Assembly: GCF_900111245.1 (NCBI RefSeq)
Contig: NZ_FOGO01000006.1
Span: forward strand, 186,001 to 250,000
DNA length: 64,000 nt
Direction of reading: 5' to 3'
Source: Streptomyces qinglanensis
Lineage (GTDB): Bacteria; Actinomycetota; Actinomycetes; Streptomycetales; Streptomycetaceae
Part shown: piece by piece, positions 28,232 to 36,941 of the stretch
Position numbering within the stretch: position 1 is the first letter of the stretch
How the letters are laid out: every line of letters begins with the position of its first letter
Notes under the pieces: model-generated
Databases searched by the model: none
Told to the model about the DNA's origin: nothing
Seen by the model: the letters and a program-made list of their open reading frames with translations, nothing else
Program-made: the position numbers and the translations under genes

Positions 28232-28259
28232 GGGAATGTGGACCCCGGCACAGACCGTT
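28232..28259 (+). promoter_or_regulatory. SigR-type promoter of thioredoxin gene
   Basis: GGGAAT (28232-28237), an 18-bp spacer, then CGTT (28256-28259) exactly matches the Streptomyces SigR thiol-stress consensus. It lies 51 bp before the thioredoxin ATG, which fits transcription start near 28266. Confidence 0.8.
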
Positions 28260-28310
28260 GTCCGGTGCCAGGGCGCGGCCCGCCCTGATGCCCCCACCGC
28301 AGGAGACAGC

Positions 28311-28703
28311 ATGAGCACCATCGAGCTGACCAAGGAAAACTTCGAGGAGACGGTCTCCGGGAACGACTTCGTCCTGATCGACTTCTGGGCGTCCTGGTGC
28401 GGCCCGTGCCGCAGCTTCGCGCCGGTCTACGAGGCTGCCGCGGAGCGGCACTCGGACCTGACGTTCGCCAAGGTGGACACGGAGGCCCAGCAGGAGATCG
28501 CCGCCGCCTTCGAGGTGCAGTCCATCCCGACGCTCGCGATCATCCGGGACCGCACCCTGGTGTTCTCGCAGCCCGGCGCGCTGCCCGAGGCCGCGCTGGA
28601 GGACCTGATCGGCCAGGCCCGCGAGCTGGACATGGAAGAGGTCCGGCGCGCCGCCGAGGCCGAGGCCCAGGCCGCGGAGGGCGGGGAGAGCTCCGGCGCC
28701 TGA
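28311..28703 (+). CDS. Thioredoxin
   Basis: A 130-residue thioredoxin, a cytoplasmic disulfide reductase. The redox motif is Cys30-Gly-Pro-Cys33 in FWASWCGPCRSFAP; the cis-proline loop is SIPTLAI. A 20-residue Glu/Ala-rich C-terminal tail extends beyond the usual 105-110-residue fold. AGGAG precedes the ATG. Expression under SigR is predicted from the upstream promoter; S. coelicolor trxC is a known target of this kind. A strong terminator follows. Confidence 0.95.
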   Translation: MSTIELTKENFEETVSGNDFVLIDFWASWCGPCRSFAPVYEAAAERHSDLTFAKVDTEAQQEIAAAFEVQSIPTLAIIRDRTLVFSQPGALPEAALEDLIGQARELDMEEVRRAAEAEAQAAEGGESSGA

Positions 28704-28720
28704 GCCGCCGCAGCAGCAGC

Positions 28721-28766
28721 GCATGAGGACGGCCGCCCGGTGTTCGCCGGGCGGCCGTCCTCATGC
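28721..28766 (+). terminator. Terminator of thioredoxin gene
   Basis: A perfect 20-bp stem (28721-28740 with 28747-28766) with a 6-nt loop begins 17 bp after the stop codon. Confidence 0.85.
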
Positions 28767-28901
28767 GGTTCCGCACCCCCCGCATGCGGTTCCGCAGCCC
28801 CCGCCGCGCATCGCCCGCAAAGCGGTGGCGCCGGGTCCGGGGGCTCCGCGGCGCCGAGCGGCCCTGCCCGGAGGCATCGGGCGGGCACGCGCCCGGAGGC
28901 G

Positions 28902-30284
28902 TCAGGCAGGCACGTGCCGGGAGGCCAGCCGGACGTCGTGGCGCACCGGGTGGCCGTCGCGGACGCGTATCCGGGCGACGGCGGCGAGCCGGTCGGGGCT
29001 GCTGGCGATGACGTTCACGTACTGGTCGGCGAGGCCGGCCGCCGCGTACTCGCCGCGCCCGTCGGTGAGCGCGCGCACCAGCTCCCTGCCGTGTGCTCCG
29101 GTGACCGTGATGGCGACCCCGGCCAGCGGCCGCCCGTCCTCGTCGGTGACCTGTCCCGTCAGTCCGGGGTCCGGCAGGCCCACGCGGTGCTGGTGCGGGG
29201 CGACCGCGCAGGGCTGCGGCAGCTCGAAGGCCGGGTCCTCGACCGGCGGCTCGGCGGGCTCGGCCTCCTCGGCGGCTCCCGGCGCCGCCTTGCGGGCCGC
29301 GCGGCGCTCCTTCCACGCGCCGAGGGCGATGAGGGCGGCTCCGGCGGCGACCCATGCGCAGAGGACGAGGGTGTGCCGCCAGACGTCCTTCCCGTCGAAG
29401 TAGAACAGCCCGCGGAGCGCCTCGATCAGATTGCCCATCGGCATGACCGGATGCAGGGCCCGGAAGAAACCGGGCACCATCTGGACGGGGATCGCGCCGC
29501 CGCTGGAGGGCATGCTGAGCAGGACGAACAGGCCCATCGCCACGCCGGGGAAGAACTGCTTGCAGAACGGGACCAGCCCGTAGGAGGTGAGGGCGACCGC
29601 CTGGGTCATCAAGAAGACCAGCGGAACGGCGAGCAGGTCGTCCGGTATCACGTCCATGGAGCGGGCCACGAGGAAGGCGACGACGCTCTCCACCACGCCG
29701 ACGGACACCAGGGTGAGGACCTTCCTGCCGCGCCCCAGGGTGGTGGCGCGCAGCAGCATCATGACGCTGATGTAGGACGGAATGGTGCAGGCGAGGACGA
29801 GATAGAAGAGCCCGGTGCCCATCCCGTCGCCGGGTGCGGTGGGGGCCGCCTCGTGGACCTGGAGCGTGCCGCCGCTGTGCTGCGCCACGCCGGTGAAGGT
29901 CTTCTGGAGGACCGCTTCGAGCGAGTAGCCGTCCGCCTTGGCGACGTAGAGCCGGGGGTGCTCGGCGTCGGGCACGAAGCCCGCCGTGGCCGCCCGGTCG
30001 GTGACCGCGTCGTGTGCCGCCTGCGCGTCGGCGACCTGGTGGACGTCGAACGCTCCGGGGCGCTGCTGTTCGAGGGCCTGTCCGAGCTGGTGGGCCGTCG
30101 GCCCGGCGACGGCCACGTCCACGTGGTGCGGCACCGGGTTGTGGAAGGGCAGCAGGTAGCAGACGAGGAAACCGGTGAAGAAGAACGCCGGGAACCAGAG
30201 CGTCTCCGCCAGGGTGCGTACGGTCGCGCCGAGTGCCCGGGGGCTGCTGCCCGTGCGCTCCGGGTCCGCCTTGTGTTCCGCCAT
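28902..30284 (-). CDS. ABC-2/DUF3533-like membrane protein with C-terminal carboxypeptidase-regulatory-like domain
   Basis: A 460-residue protein. One N-terminal membrane segment (WFPAFFFTGFLVCYLLPF) is followed by an extracytoplasmic domain (about residues 55-150), then five or six membrane segments (for example GLFYLVLACTIPSYISVMMLL, TLVLCAWVAAGAALIALGAW) as in YhgE/DUF3533 export proteins. Residues about 385-455 form a beta-rich domain (TGQVTDEDGRPLAGVAITVTG) typical of carboxypeptidase-regulatory-like folds. It is transcribed divergently from a TetR gene and probably repressed by it. It probably exports a small hydrophobic compound or lipid; the substrate is unknown. Confidence 0.8.
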   Translation of the reverse strand: MAEHKADPERTGSSPRALGATVRTLAETLWFPAFFFTGFLVCYLLPFHNPVPHHVDVAVAGPTAHQLGQALEQQRPGAFDVHQVADAQAAHDAVTDRAATAGFVPDAEHPRLYVAKADGYSLEAVLQKTFTGVAQHSGGTLQVHEAAPTAPGDGMGTGLFYLVLACTIPSYISVMMLLRATTLGRGRKVLTLVSVGVVESVVAFLVARSMDVIPDDLLAVPLVFLMTQAVALTSYGLVPFCKQFFPGVAMGLFVLLSMPSSGGAIPVQMVPGFFRALHPVMPMGNLIEALRGLFYFDGKDVWRHTLVLCAWVAAGAALIALGAWKERRAARKAAPGAAEEAEPAEPPVEDPAFELPQPCAVAPHQHRVGLPDPGLTGQVTDEDGRPLAGVAITVTGAHGRELVRALTDGRGEYAAAGLADQYVNVIASSPDRLAAVARIRVRDGHPVRHDVRLASRHVPA

Positions 30285-30332
30285 GGACAGGGTCCGCCTC
30301 CTCGTGCGTACGGCGCGGCAAGATAAATGGCC

Positions 30333-30356
30333 TAGCCAATGGTTAGAGAGGCTAAC
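30333..30356. promoter_or_regulatory. Candidate TetR operator in divergent promoter region
   Basis: Nested inverted repeats: GTTAG-5 nt-CTAAC (30342-30346 with 30352-30356) and TAGCC-12 nt-GGCTA (30333-30337 with 30350-30354), in an unusually A/T-rich patch between the DUF3533-like gene and the tetR gene. The location suits a shared operator. Confidence 0.5.
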
Positions 30357-30440
30357 AGAAACCTGCAGTGCTGCAAAAATGCACTACTGTAGGAACCACC
30401 GCAGCACGGACAGGAACCGGAATCAGCACGGGGAGCACAG

Positions 30441-31082
30441 ATGACCGCCCAGTCCGCCGGAACCGACACCCGAGGGCTCCGGGAGCGCAAGAAGCTGGAG
30501 ACCCGTTCGGCGCTGCGCGCCGCGGCGGTGCGGATGTACCTGGAGCGCGGGCCCGCAGCCGTCACCGTGCAGGACATCTGCGAGGCCGCGGGAGTCTCGC
30601 AGCGCACCTTCTTCAACTACTTCGAGACCAAGGACGACGCGGTCTTCGACTGGGACCGCCGGCTGGCCGGGCAGCTCGTGGAGCTGCTCACCGCCCGCCC
30701 CGCGAGCGAGCCGCCGCTGGAGGCCGTGCACCGGACGCTCCGCACCGCCCTCCCGGCCCTGGTCGCCGACGCGGGCTGGCGGGAGCGCCGACGGCTGCTG
30801 GGCGCCTATCCGGAGCTGGTCCCCAAGCTGCTGCACAGCAACAGCCATCTGGCGGAGGCCCTGGCCGAGGCGGTCGCCGAGCGCACCGGGCTGCCCCCGG
30901 ACGCCCTCTACCCCCGCCTGCTGGCCGGCGCCGGGCTGACGGTGTTGCGCTCCTCGATCCGGGCCTGGGACCCGGAGTCCCCGGCCGAGGATCTGCTGGC
31001 CGTGCTCGACTCCTGCTTCGCCTCGCTGGCCGCCGGGCTGCCGCGCCCCGAGAGCGACGACCCGGTGCACTCGGCGCGCTGA
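30441..31082 (+). CDS. TetR-family transcriptional regulator
   Basis: A 213-residue TetR repressor. The DNA-binding domain is at residues about 14-62 (RKKLETRSALRAAAVRMYLERG, then TVQDICEAAGVSQRTFFNYFETKDDAVF). The C-terminal ligand domain carries no recognisable signature. It is divergent from the DUF3533-like membrane protein with 156 bp between them holding an operator-like palindrome, so the likely job is control of that exporter and of itself. Confidence 0.92.
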   Translation: MTAQSAGTDTRGLRERKKLETRSALRAAAVRMYLERGPAAVTVQDICEAAGVSQRTFFNYFETKDDAVFDWDRRLAGQLVELLTARPASEPPLEAVHRTLRTALPALVADAGWRERRRLLGAYPELVPKLLHSNSHLAEALAEAVAERTGLPPDALYPRLLAGAGLTVLRSSIRAWDPESPAEDLLAVLDSCFASLAAGLPRPESDDPVHSAR

Positions 31083-31169
31083 GGCCGGTGCGGCGCCCGC
31101 GGGCGGGGCACCCGGCCCACCGTCCCTCCGGCGCCGGGCACCTCGTGGCAGGAGGTCGGCCGGGAGGTG

Positions 31170-32237
31170 TCAGCGGCCGCCCAGTGCCGCCTCCAGGTCG
31201 TAGTGCACCGGCTGCTCCAACTGCTCGTAGGTGCACGAGCGCGGCTCGCGGTCCGGGCGCCAGCGGCGGAAGAGCACCGTGTGCCGGAAGCGCTCGCCCT
31301 CCATGTGGTCGTAGGCCACCTCGCACACCCGCTCGGGCCGCAGCGGCACCCAGGAGGCGTCCTTGCCGCCGCTCCACCGGCTGGGCGCGCCCGGCATCCG
31401 GCCCTCCTGCTGCGCTTCCTCCTCCGCCCAGCGGGCCCACGGGTGCTCCTCGGGGCGGTCGGTTCGCAGCGGTGCCAGCTCCCGCATCAGCTCGCGCCTG
31501 CGCGCCGCAGGGAACGAGGAGGAGGCGCCGACGTACTGGAGCGCGCCCGAGGCGTCGTACAGCCCGAGCAGCAGGGACCCGAGCGCCTCGGGGCCGCTCT
31601 TGTGGGGACGCAGTCCGGCCGGCACGCAGTCGGCCGTGCGCTCGTGCTTGACCTTGAGCATCACCCGCTCCCCCGGCCGGTAGGGCAGCTCCGTCCGCTT
31701 GGCCACCACGCCGTCGAGTCCGGCGCCCTCGTACTGCGCGAACCACTCCCGTGCCACCGCGCTGTCGTGGGTCACCGGCGCCAGATGCAGCGGCGGGCGG
31801 CACCCCTCCAGCGCGGATTCCAGCATCCCACGGCGCGCGGAGAGGGGCTCGGCCATGGCGTCGGCAGCGCCCAGGGCCAGCAGATCGAAGGCGACGTAGG
31901 AGACGGGCGTCCGCTCGGCCAGCAGCCGCACCCGGGAGGCGGCCGGGTGGATGCGCTGCTGGAGCGCCTCGAAGTCCAGCCGTCCGCCCACCGGCAGCAC
32001 GATCTCGCCGTCCAGCACGCAGCGCTCCGGCAGCCGTTCCCGCAGCGCCGCGACGAGTTCGGGGAAGTAGCGGACCAGGGACTTGCCGGTCCGGCTGAGC
32101 AGCTCGACCTCGTCGCCGTCCCGGAAGACCAGGCAGCGGAAGCCGTCCCACTTGGCCTCGTACTGCATGCCCTCCGGAACGGCGGACACGGCCTTGGCGA
32201 GCATCGGGCGTACCGGAGGCATGACAGGCAGTCGCAT
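31170..32237 (-). CDS. ATP-dependent DNA ligase, LigC type
   Basis: A 355-residue ATP-dependent DNA ligase. The adenylation motif has Lys29 in EAKWDGFR; further nucleotidyltransferase motifs are SRTGKSL, DGEIV, GLDGVVAKR and VMLKVKHE, followed by an OB-fold domain. It lacks the polymerase and nuclease domains of LigD and resembles the stand-alone LigC proteins linked to base-excision-type repair. The start is uncertain: ATG 32237 has GGAGG only 1 nt away; ATG 32222 leaves a spacing of 16 nt. It runs convergent to the tetR gene and its 5' side faces the nucleoside cluster. Confidence 0.9.
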   Translation of the reverse strand: MRLPVMPPVRPMLAKAVSAVPEGMQYEAKWDGFRCLVFRDGDEVELLSRTGKSLVRYFPELVAALRERLPERCVLDGEIVLPVGGRLDFEALQQRIHPAASRVRLLAERTPVSYVAFDLLALGAADAMAEPLSARRGMLESALEGCRPPLHLAPVTHDSAVAREWFAQYEGAGLDGVVAKRTELPYRPGERVMLKVKHERTADCVPAGLRPHKSGPEALGSLLLGLYDASGALQYVGASSSFPAARRRELMRELAPLRTDRPEEHPWARWAEEEAQQEGRMPGAPSRWSGGKDASWVPLRPERVCEVAYDHMEGERFRHTVLFRRWRPDREPRSCTYEQLEQPVHYDLEAALGGR

Positions 32238-33240
32238 ACCTCCGACTGTGCGGACCGGCAGCGGTTCCCGCACGCCAGGTGATCCTTTCCGGTGAGCATC
32301 CGCACGGCAGCGGCGACGCACCGCGCCCGCACGGTGCCGGTGCACGCGCCGCACGGTGCCGCACCGCCGCGCCCCGCCGGGGGTACGCGGAACCCGCGTA
32401 CCCGCCCGGCAGCCGCCGGAGCCCGCCGACGGCTGCGAGCGGTCCGCCCGCCGCCCCGCCTGCCGGGCCCGGAGCGCCGGACGCGCCGGGCGCACCCGAT
32501 GGCGGACAGGCGCCGCCCCAGCGCACCCCGCAGCACCGGGAGTTGCGCGGCACCGCTCTCCGCCGACGCGCCCCCCGACCATGCGATACGGGGGTTTGGG
32601 CCACCCTCGCGTTCCCCGGTGGCGGGGCGGGGAAGTTCTCACAGCGTCGGACGACCGGCTTCCGGGGGCTTCGCGGTACGAGCGCCGTCCCCGGCGGCCG
32701 GACGGGAGCGGCACCGGCCGCACCGAGCACAACCGACCACAGAAGGGGGACCGTCGGATGAACCGGACCGCACCGACCGCTTCACCCTTCGCGCACACCG
32801 CCGCAACCGGTGCGGGCGGCCCGGGAACGCGGCAGCGGACACCCGCGACGCGCCGGATACCCGGGCCGGGACGGACCGGTCAGGTGGCGCCCGCCGGGCG
32901 GTAGCACCGTCCGGACGCCGCCGCGGTCCACCCGGCGGACACCTCGGCAGACACCCGCAGCTCACCCGCCCGGCCGCCGTACCCACCCACCCCAGCACCC
33001 GCGCCCCTCCGCAGCCGTTCCGGTCGGTGCCGGGACCACCCTGATGACCTCTCCGCGCCCCGTGGACCGCCAGCGGTCGGCTCCGGACCGCTGCCGCGGC
33101 TGCCGCGGCCCTCCGGGCCCCGGCGGCGCCCGAGAACCGCGCCGCGGCCGCACGGCCGGTCCGCCACGGACCCGCGCGGACAGACCGCGCGGACGCGACG
33201 CCGCACCTTCCTCCGCCCCGGCCCCGGAGCCTTCGGCGCC
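32238..33240. other. 1-kb region without a convincing gene
   Basis: Divergent region between LigC and the nucleoside cluster. Several Pro/Arg/Ala-rich frames cross it on both strands but none has family features. The one frame with a plausible ribosome site is the 48-codon one at 32758-32904. Confidence 0.5.
32758..32904 (+). CDS. Possible small peptide gene (48 codons)
   Basis: An ATG preceded by AAGGGGG at about 9 nt opens a 48-residue frame rich in Thr, Pro, Ala and Arg (starts MNRTAPTASPFAHTAATGAG). No known family. It lies about 440 bp upstream of the first nucleoside-cluster gene. The composition is close to background, so it may be noncoding. Confidence 0.2.
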   Translation: MNRTAPTASPFAHTAATGAGGPGTRQRTPATRRIPGPGRTGQVAPAGR

Positions 33241-33279
33241 GGAATCCGGTGCCGGAATCCGGTGCCGGAATCCGGTGCC
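33241..33279. repeat. 13-bp direct repeat, three copies
   Basis: Three perfect tandem copies of GGAATCCGGTGCC, ending 61 bp before the start codon of the first nucleoside-cluster gene. Iterated sites at this position could be binding sites for a cluster regulator. Confidence 0.9.
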
Positions 33280-33289
33280 GGACGCACGT

Positions 33290-33322
33290 ATCCCCCTCCG
33301 ATCCCCCTCCGATCCCCCTCCG
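33290..33322. repeat. 11-bp direct repeat, three copies
   Basis: Three perfect tandem copies of ATCCCCCTCCG immediately precede the ribosome site (GGAAGGA) of the first nucleoside-cluster gene, just after the separate 13-bp array. Confidence 0.9.
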
Positions 33323-33339
33323 AGAACGGAAGGAACACC

Positions 33340-34614
33340 ATGTCGACGTCCCCTTCTTCGGAACGCGCGCCGGTGCGCGGCCGCGGCGCGGCACCGCGCG
33401 GGCCCGCACGGACCGTGGCGCTGGTGGGGGCCGAGTTCGGCTGGGGCAGCGGGGGCAAGCTGAGCGCGATCCTCGCCGCGCTGGCCGAACGGGCACCGGG
33501 TGCGCTGCGCTTGGTCGGACTCGGCTCGGGCCTGGGCCGCCCGCTGCTGACCGGGTACCCCGTGGACGCCTGGTACGACCTGCCCGCCTCCTCGGCCCGC
33601 CGGGAGGAGGCCCTCCGGAAGATCGTGCGCGAGCACGCGGTGACAGCCGCGCTGGTGGTCCTCGACGGCGGGTGGGCCCGCGCGCTGGAGGCGGCGGGAG
33701 TGCCCACGGTGTTCGTGGACAGCCTGCCCTTCCTCTGGACCGACGGAGACCGGCCCGACCTGCCGCTGGACGTGTCCGTCTACTGTGCCCAGCGGTGTCC
33801 CGAACTGCCCCCGGAGTGCCACGGGGTACTCGGCGACATCCGCGAACTGCGCTGGATCGAGGGCATCGTGGCCCTTCCCGAGCACCGGCTCCCCCGGCCG
33901 CGGAAGGCCGAGCCGGGGCCGTACCGCTCGGCGCTGGTCAACCTCGGCGGGCTGCGGGCGCCCCGGCTGGCCGACTGGTCCCCCTACCCGCGACTGGTGG
34001 TACCGCCGGTGCTGGCGGCCCTCGCCGACCACGGGGTCCGCGACGTGCACCTGGCGGGCAACCTCCCGCCGGAGACGGCCGCCCGGCTCACCGCGCCTAC
34101 GGGTCCCACGGAGCCTGCGGGCAGCGGCGTCCCGCAGGTCACCGTCGGACCGCTGAGCCACGGAGCGTTCCTGGACCGGCTGGCGGAGTGCGACGTCCTG
34201 CTCACCTCACCGGGACTGACCACGCTCCTGGAAGCCGGGGCCCGGGGCGTGCCCGCCGTCTGCCTGCCGCCGCAGAACCTCAGCCAGATCTTCAACGCCC
34301 GCTTCCACCACCGGGCTGTCGGCGCCGACGTCCGTGTCCGCTGGCCGGAGGGCGTCTGCCCCGAGGACGAAGCGCTGGCGCTGCGCACCGGGGGCGAGGG
34401 CAAGGCCCTGGAGATGATCTACCGGGCGATCGCCGGGACCGCCGGAGCGCCGGAGGCGCACCGCACCCGCGACACACTGCGGCAGACCGTCGGCACGGCG
34501 CTGCGCGCGGCCACGGCACACCGCGCCTGGGACGGCCTCGCCACCGCGCTCGGCACCGGCGGAGCCGGCCAGGTCGCCGACGCGCTGCTGTCCCTCGCCG
34601 GGACGGCCCACTGA
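33340..34614 (+). CDS. blsD: Cytosylglucuronate synthase-like glycosyltransferase (BlsD/MilC type)
   Basis: A 424-residue protein with a GT-B glycosyltransferase look: an N-terminal ALVGAEFGWGSGGKLSAILAAL segment, a central HAVTAALVVLDGGWARALEAAGVPTVFVDSLPFLW block, and a C-terminal donor-site region (LLTSPGLTTLLEAGARGVPAVCLPPQNLSQIFN). In blasticidin S and mildiomycin pathways the enzyme at this step joins cytosine to UDP-glucuronate, giving cytosylglucuronic acid (CGA). The assignment rests on fold plus neighbours: radical SAM, aminomutase and CMP-glycosidase-like genes in the same order. GGAAGGA precedes the ATG at 33340. First gene of the cluster; triplicated repeats lie just upstream. 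Confidence 0.75.
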   Translation: MSTSPSSERAPVRGRGAAPRGPARTVALVGAEFGWGSGGKLSAILAALAERAPGALRLVGLGSGLGRPLLTGYPVDAWYDLPASSARREEALRKIVREHAVTAALVVLDGGWARALEAAGVPTVFVDSLPFLWTDGDRPDLPLDVSVYCAQRCPELPPECHGVLGDIRELRWIEGIVALPEHRLPRPRKAEPGPYRSALVNLGGLRAPRLADWSPYPRLVVPPVLAALADHGVRDVHLAGNLPPETAARLTAPTGPTEPAGSGVPQVTVGPLSHGAFLDRLAECDVLLTSPGLTTLLEAGARGVPAVCLPPQNLSQIFNARFHHRAVGADVRVRWPEGVCPEDEALALRTGGEGKALEMIYRAIAGTAGAPEAHRTRDTLRQTVGTALRAATAHRAWDGLATALGTGGAGQVADALLSLAGTAH

Positions 34615-34651
34615 CCCGCTCCAGCACTCCCGCAGTCCGGAGGTTCCCGCC

Positions 34652-35641
34652 ATGCCCCAGCGTCAGCGGTATCTGTTCGTCAGGATCCTGGAAGCCTGCA
34701 ACGCCGACTGCTTCATGTGCGAGTTCGCCCTCTCCCGCGACACCTTCCGCTTCTCCCGGCGGGACTTCGCCGAACTGCTCCCGGAGGCGGTGGCCGCCGG
34801 GGTGCGGTACGTCCGCTTCACCGGCGGCGAGCCGCTGATGCACCCCGAGGTGGTGGCACTCGTCCGGGACGGCACAGCGGCCGGAATGCGGATGTCCCTG
34901 ATCACCAACGGCAGTCTGCTGCCCAGGATGGCTCCCTCGCTCGCCGAGGCGGGGCTCGCCCAGGTGATCGTCAGTCTGGACGGCTCCTCGGCCGCCACCC
35001 ACGACGTCTACCGCCGGTCGCCCGGCATGTTCGACAGCGGGCTGCGCGGACTGCGCGAGTGCGCGGCGCTCGGTGTGCTGCCGCGGGTCAACACCGTGGT
35101 GGGACCGCACAACTACCCCCAGATGCCCGAACTGCAGCGCGTCCTGACCGAGGCGGGCGTGCGGCAGTGGGAGCTGTCCGCGCTGAAGCTGGAGCGCTCG
35201 ATCCGCTACCCCGACCCGGCCCACGTGCGCGCGGTCTGCGACCCGCTCTACGCGGCCGACCCCGACACCGTGCTGGTCCCGATGGGCAAGCGCTTCTACG
35301 GGGACACCCCGCAGGAGCAGGAGCGCTACTTCGCCGACTCGCAGACCCCGCGGGCCTCCGAACCGCTGTGCCACGTGGTGGACGACGTCATCTACATCGA
35401 CGGCAAGCACGGCCGCAGCTACGCGTGCAGCTGCCTGCCGCACCGCGAGGGGTCCGAGGGACCGGGCGGCGCACCGCTGCGCGAGCACGGGTCGATCCGC
35501 CTGGACACCCCGGTCTTCCGGGAGCACGCCGACCACTTCCGCACCCAGGGCCCGCGCAGTTGCGCGGGGTGCTCGACGACCGCCGCCGGCTACAGCGACG
35601 ACGTCGCCCGGCTGGGCACCGCGGCTCCGTGGCGCTACTGA
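34652..35641 (+). CDS. blsE: Radical SAM enzyme, BlsE-like (CGA decarboxylase)
   Basis: A 329-residue radical SAM enzyme. The 4Fe-4S/SAM motif CNADCFMC (CxxxCxxC) is near residue 15, with FTGGEPL and VIVSLDGSS following. C-terminal cysteines (LCHVV, YACSCL, SCAGC) could hold an auxiliary cluster. BlsE in blasticidin S synthesis is reported to decarboxylate the glucuronyl group of CGA; the gene's place directly after the CGA synthase-like gene supports that role. GGAGG lies 7 nt before the ATG; 37 bp separate it from the previous stop. Confidence 0.8.
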   Translation: MPQRQRYLFVRILEACNADCFMCEFALSRDTFRFSRRDFAELLPEAVAAGVRYVRFTGGEPLMHPEVVALVRDGTAAGMRMSLITNGSLLPRMAPSLAEAGLAQVIVSLDGSSAATHDVYRRSPGMFDSGLRGLRECAALGVLPRVNTVVGPHNYPQMPELQRVLTEAGVRQWELSALKLERSIRYPDPAHVRAVCDPLYAADPDTVLVPMGKRFYGDTPQEQERYFADSQTPRASEPLCHVVDDVIYIDGKHGRSYACSCLPHREGSEGPGGAPLREHGSIRLDTPVFREHADHFRTQGPRSCAGCSTTAAGYSDDVARLGTAAPWRY

Positions 35642-35685
35642 ACCGGCCCGCCCGCCCCTTCCACCCGCTCACGATCGGAGCGCAG

Positions 35686-36840
35686 ATGGCCACCATCCCG
35701 GCGGACGACCGGCACCCGGCGCCCGCACCGCGGCCGAGGGGCGACCGTGTCCCGCGAGGCGCCGCACGCCTGCTGCTGGTGCCCCGTGCCGCCGAGCTGG
35801 ACTCGCTGCTGGCCTGCCGCCGGGTCGCCGCGCACCTCACCGACCTGCGGATCGTGTCCCGGCCCCGGGCGGCCGATCCGGACGGCGCAGCGGCCGAGCA
35901 GGCTGCCGATGTGGCTCTGGTCTGCGACGACGGACCGGCAGCCGGGATGCTGCTGGACCGGGGCGTCCCGGTGGTGTGGCTGCGCTCGGGGCACGACCAC
36001 GCGCCTGGATCCGCCGGCTGCCCAGGTGACCGCACGGTGCGCAGGGTGCACCGGCCGGGCTGGCTGCCGCCCTCCGGCAGCACCCCGGACGGCGCTGGGG
36101 GCGCCCTGCCGGTCGGGACGCTGGCCCCGCTGCGGCTGACCCGGTCCCGGCGGCGCGGCGGCACACTGCTGCTGCTCTCCTTCTGGGGCGTGCCGGACGA
36201 CGAGGCCGCCGCCTTCGCCCGGGAGGCGCTGCCGGGCCTCACCGCTGCGGCGGTACGGCACACCGGCGGTTGCACGGTGGTCCACGACCGGGCCGGGCCG
36301 CCGGTACGGGCGGCCCTGGAGGCGGTGCGGCGCCCCGGCCGGCACGCGCCGGCCGGCCGCCTGCCGGGCCTGCCCGCCGCGCCGGACGCCGGTGGCGGCG
36401 TCACCGTCCACCGTGCGGCCGATGTGGACGTGGACGCGTGGCACGCCGCCGCCGAGGCGTTCTGGACATCGCCGACCCTGTGCGGTCTCGCGCTGGCGCG
36501 GGCCCGCGGCTCCCCCGTGGCGCTGCTGCCGCCGCTGGGCGACGCCCAACGAGACCTCGCCGCCCGGCTGTCGGCGCGCACCGCGGACCCGCGGAGCACC
36601 GGAGCGGACGCCGCGGCGCCGGAAGCGCCGGGAGGGCCGGGAGAGCCGCGAGGGCCGCAAGGGCCGCAAGGGCCGCAGGGGCCAAGAGGCAGCTTCCCGG
36701 CGGGAATCCCGGCGCGCTTCCTGCCGGAGAGCGCCGGGTCCGGAGCCGCGCCTTTCCCGCAGGAACCGGACCCGGAGGACCTGCGCGGGGCCCAGCGGGT
36801 CGCACGGGCGCTGCGCCAACTCGCGTTCGCCCCCCTGTGA
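35686..36840 (+). CDS. CGA-synthase-related protein of unknown function
   Basis: A 384-residue protein without clear catalytic motifs. Residues about 25-90 (RLLLVPRAAELDSLLACRR, ALVCDDGPAAGMLLDRGVPVVWLRSGHDH) recall the glycosyltransferase segment of the first cluster gene, so it may be a degenerate relative or partner subunit. Residues about 310-335 form a short collagen-like Gly-Pro-Gln repeat encoded by tandem 9-bp DNA units (about 36640-36690). GGAG precedes the ATG at 35686. In gene order it occupies the blsF position; I cannot confirm homology. Confidence 0.6.
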   Translation: MATIPADDRHPAPAPRPRGDRVPRGAARLLLVPRAAELDSLLACRRVAAHLTDLRIVSRPRAADPDGAAAEQAADVALVCDDGPAAGMLLDRGVPVVWLRSGHDHAPGSAGCPGDRTVRRVHRPGWLPPSGSTPDGAGGALPVGTLAPLRLTRSRRRGGTLLLLSFWGVPDDEAAAFAREALPGLTAAAVRHTGGCTVVHDRAGPPVRAALEAVRRPGRHAPAGRLPGLPAAPDAGGGVTVHRAADVDVDAWHAAAEAFWTSPTLCGLALARARGSPVALLPPLGDAQRDLAARLSARTADPRSTGADAAAPEAPGGPGEPRGPQGPQGPQGPRGSFPAGIPARFLPESAGSGAAPFPQEPDPEDLRGAQRVARALRQLAFAPL

Positions 36841-36941
36841 CGGCCTCCGGCTCAGCCGTCCGCCTCCCGAGCTCCCGTCCCCCGCCCGGAACCGCCCCCC
36901 TCCCGCCACTGTTCCCTCTTCCCAGCGGACCTGGAGTCGTC

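Noticed and set aside
27528..28724. Pro/Arg repeat protein encoded by the 15-bp tandem array
   Set aside because: The repeats merely keep a frame open in several phases; no ribosome site, and the frame runs antisense through the thioredoxin gene.
33043..33463. Possible gene starting with ATG at 33043 upstream of the CGA synthase-like gene
   Set aside because: Arg/Pro-rich, overlaps the true start of the next gene in another frame, includes the tandem repeats, and has no ribosome site of note.
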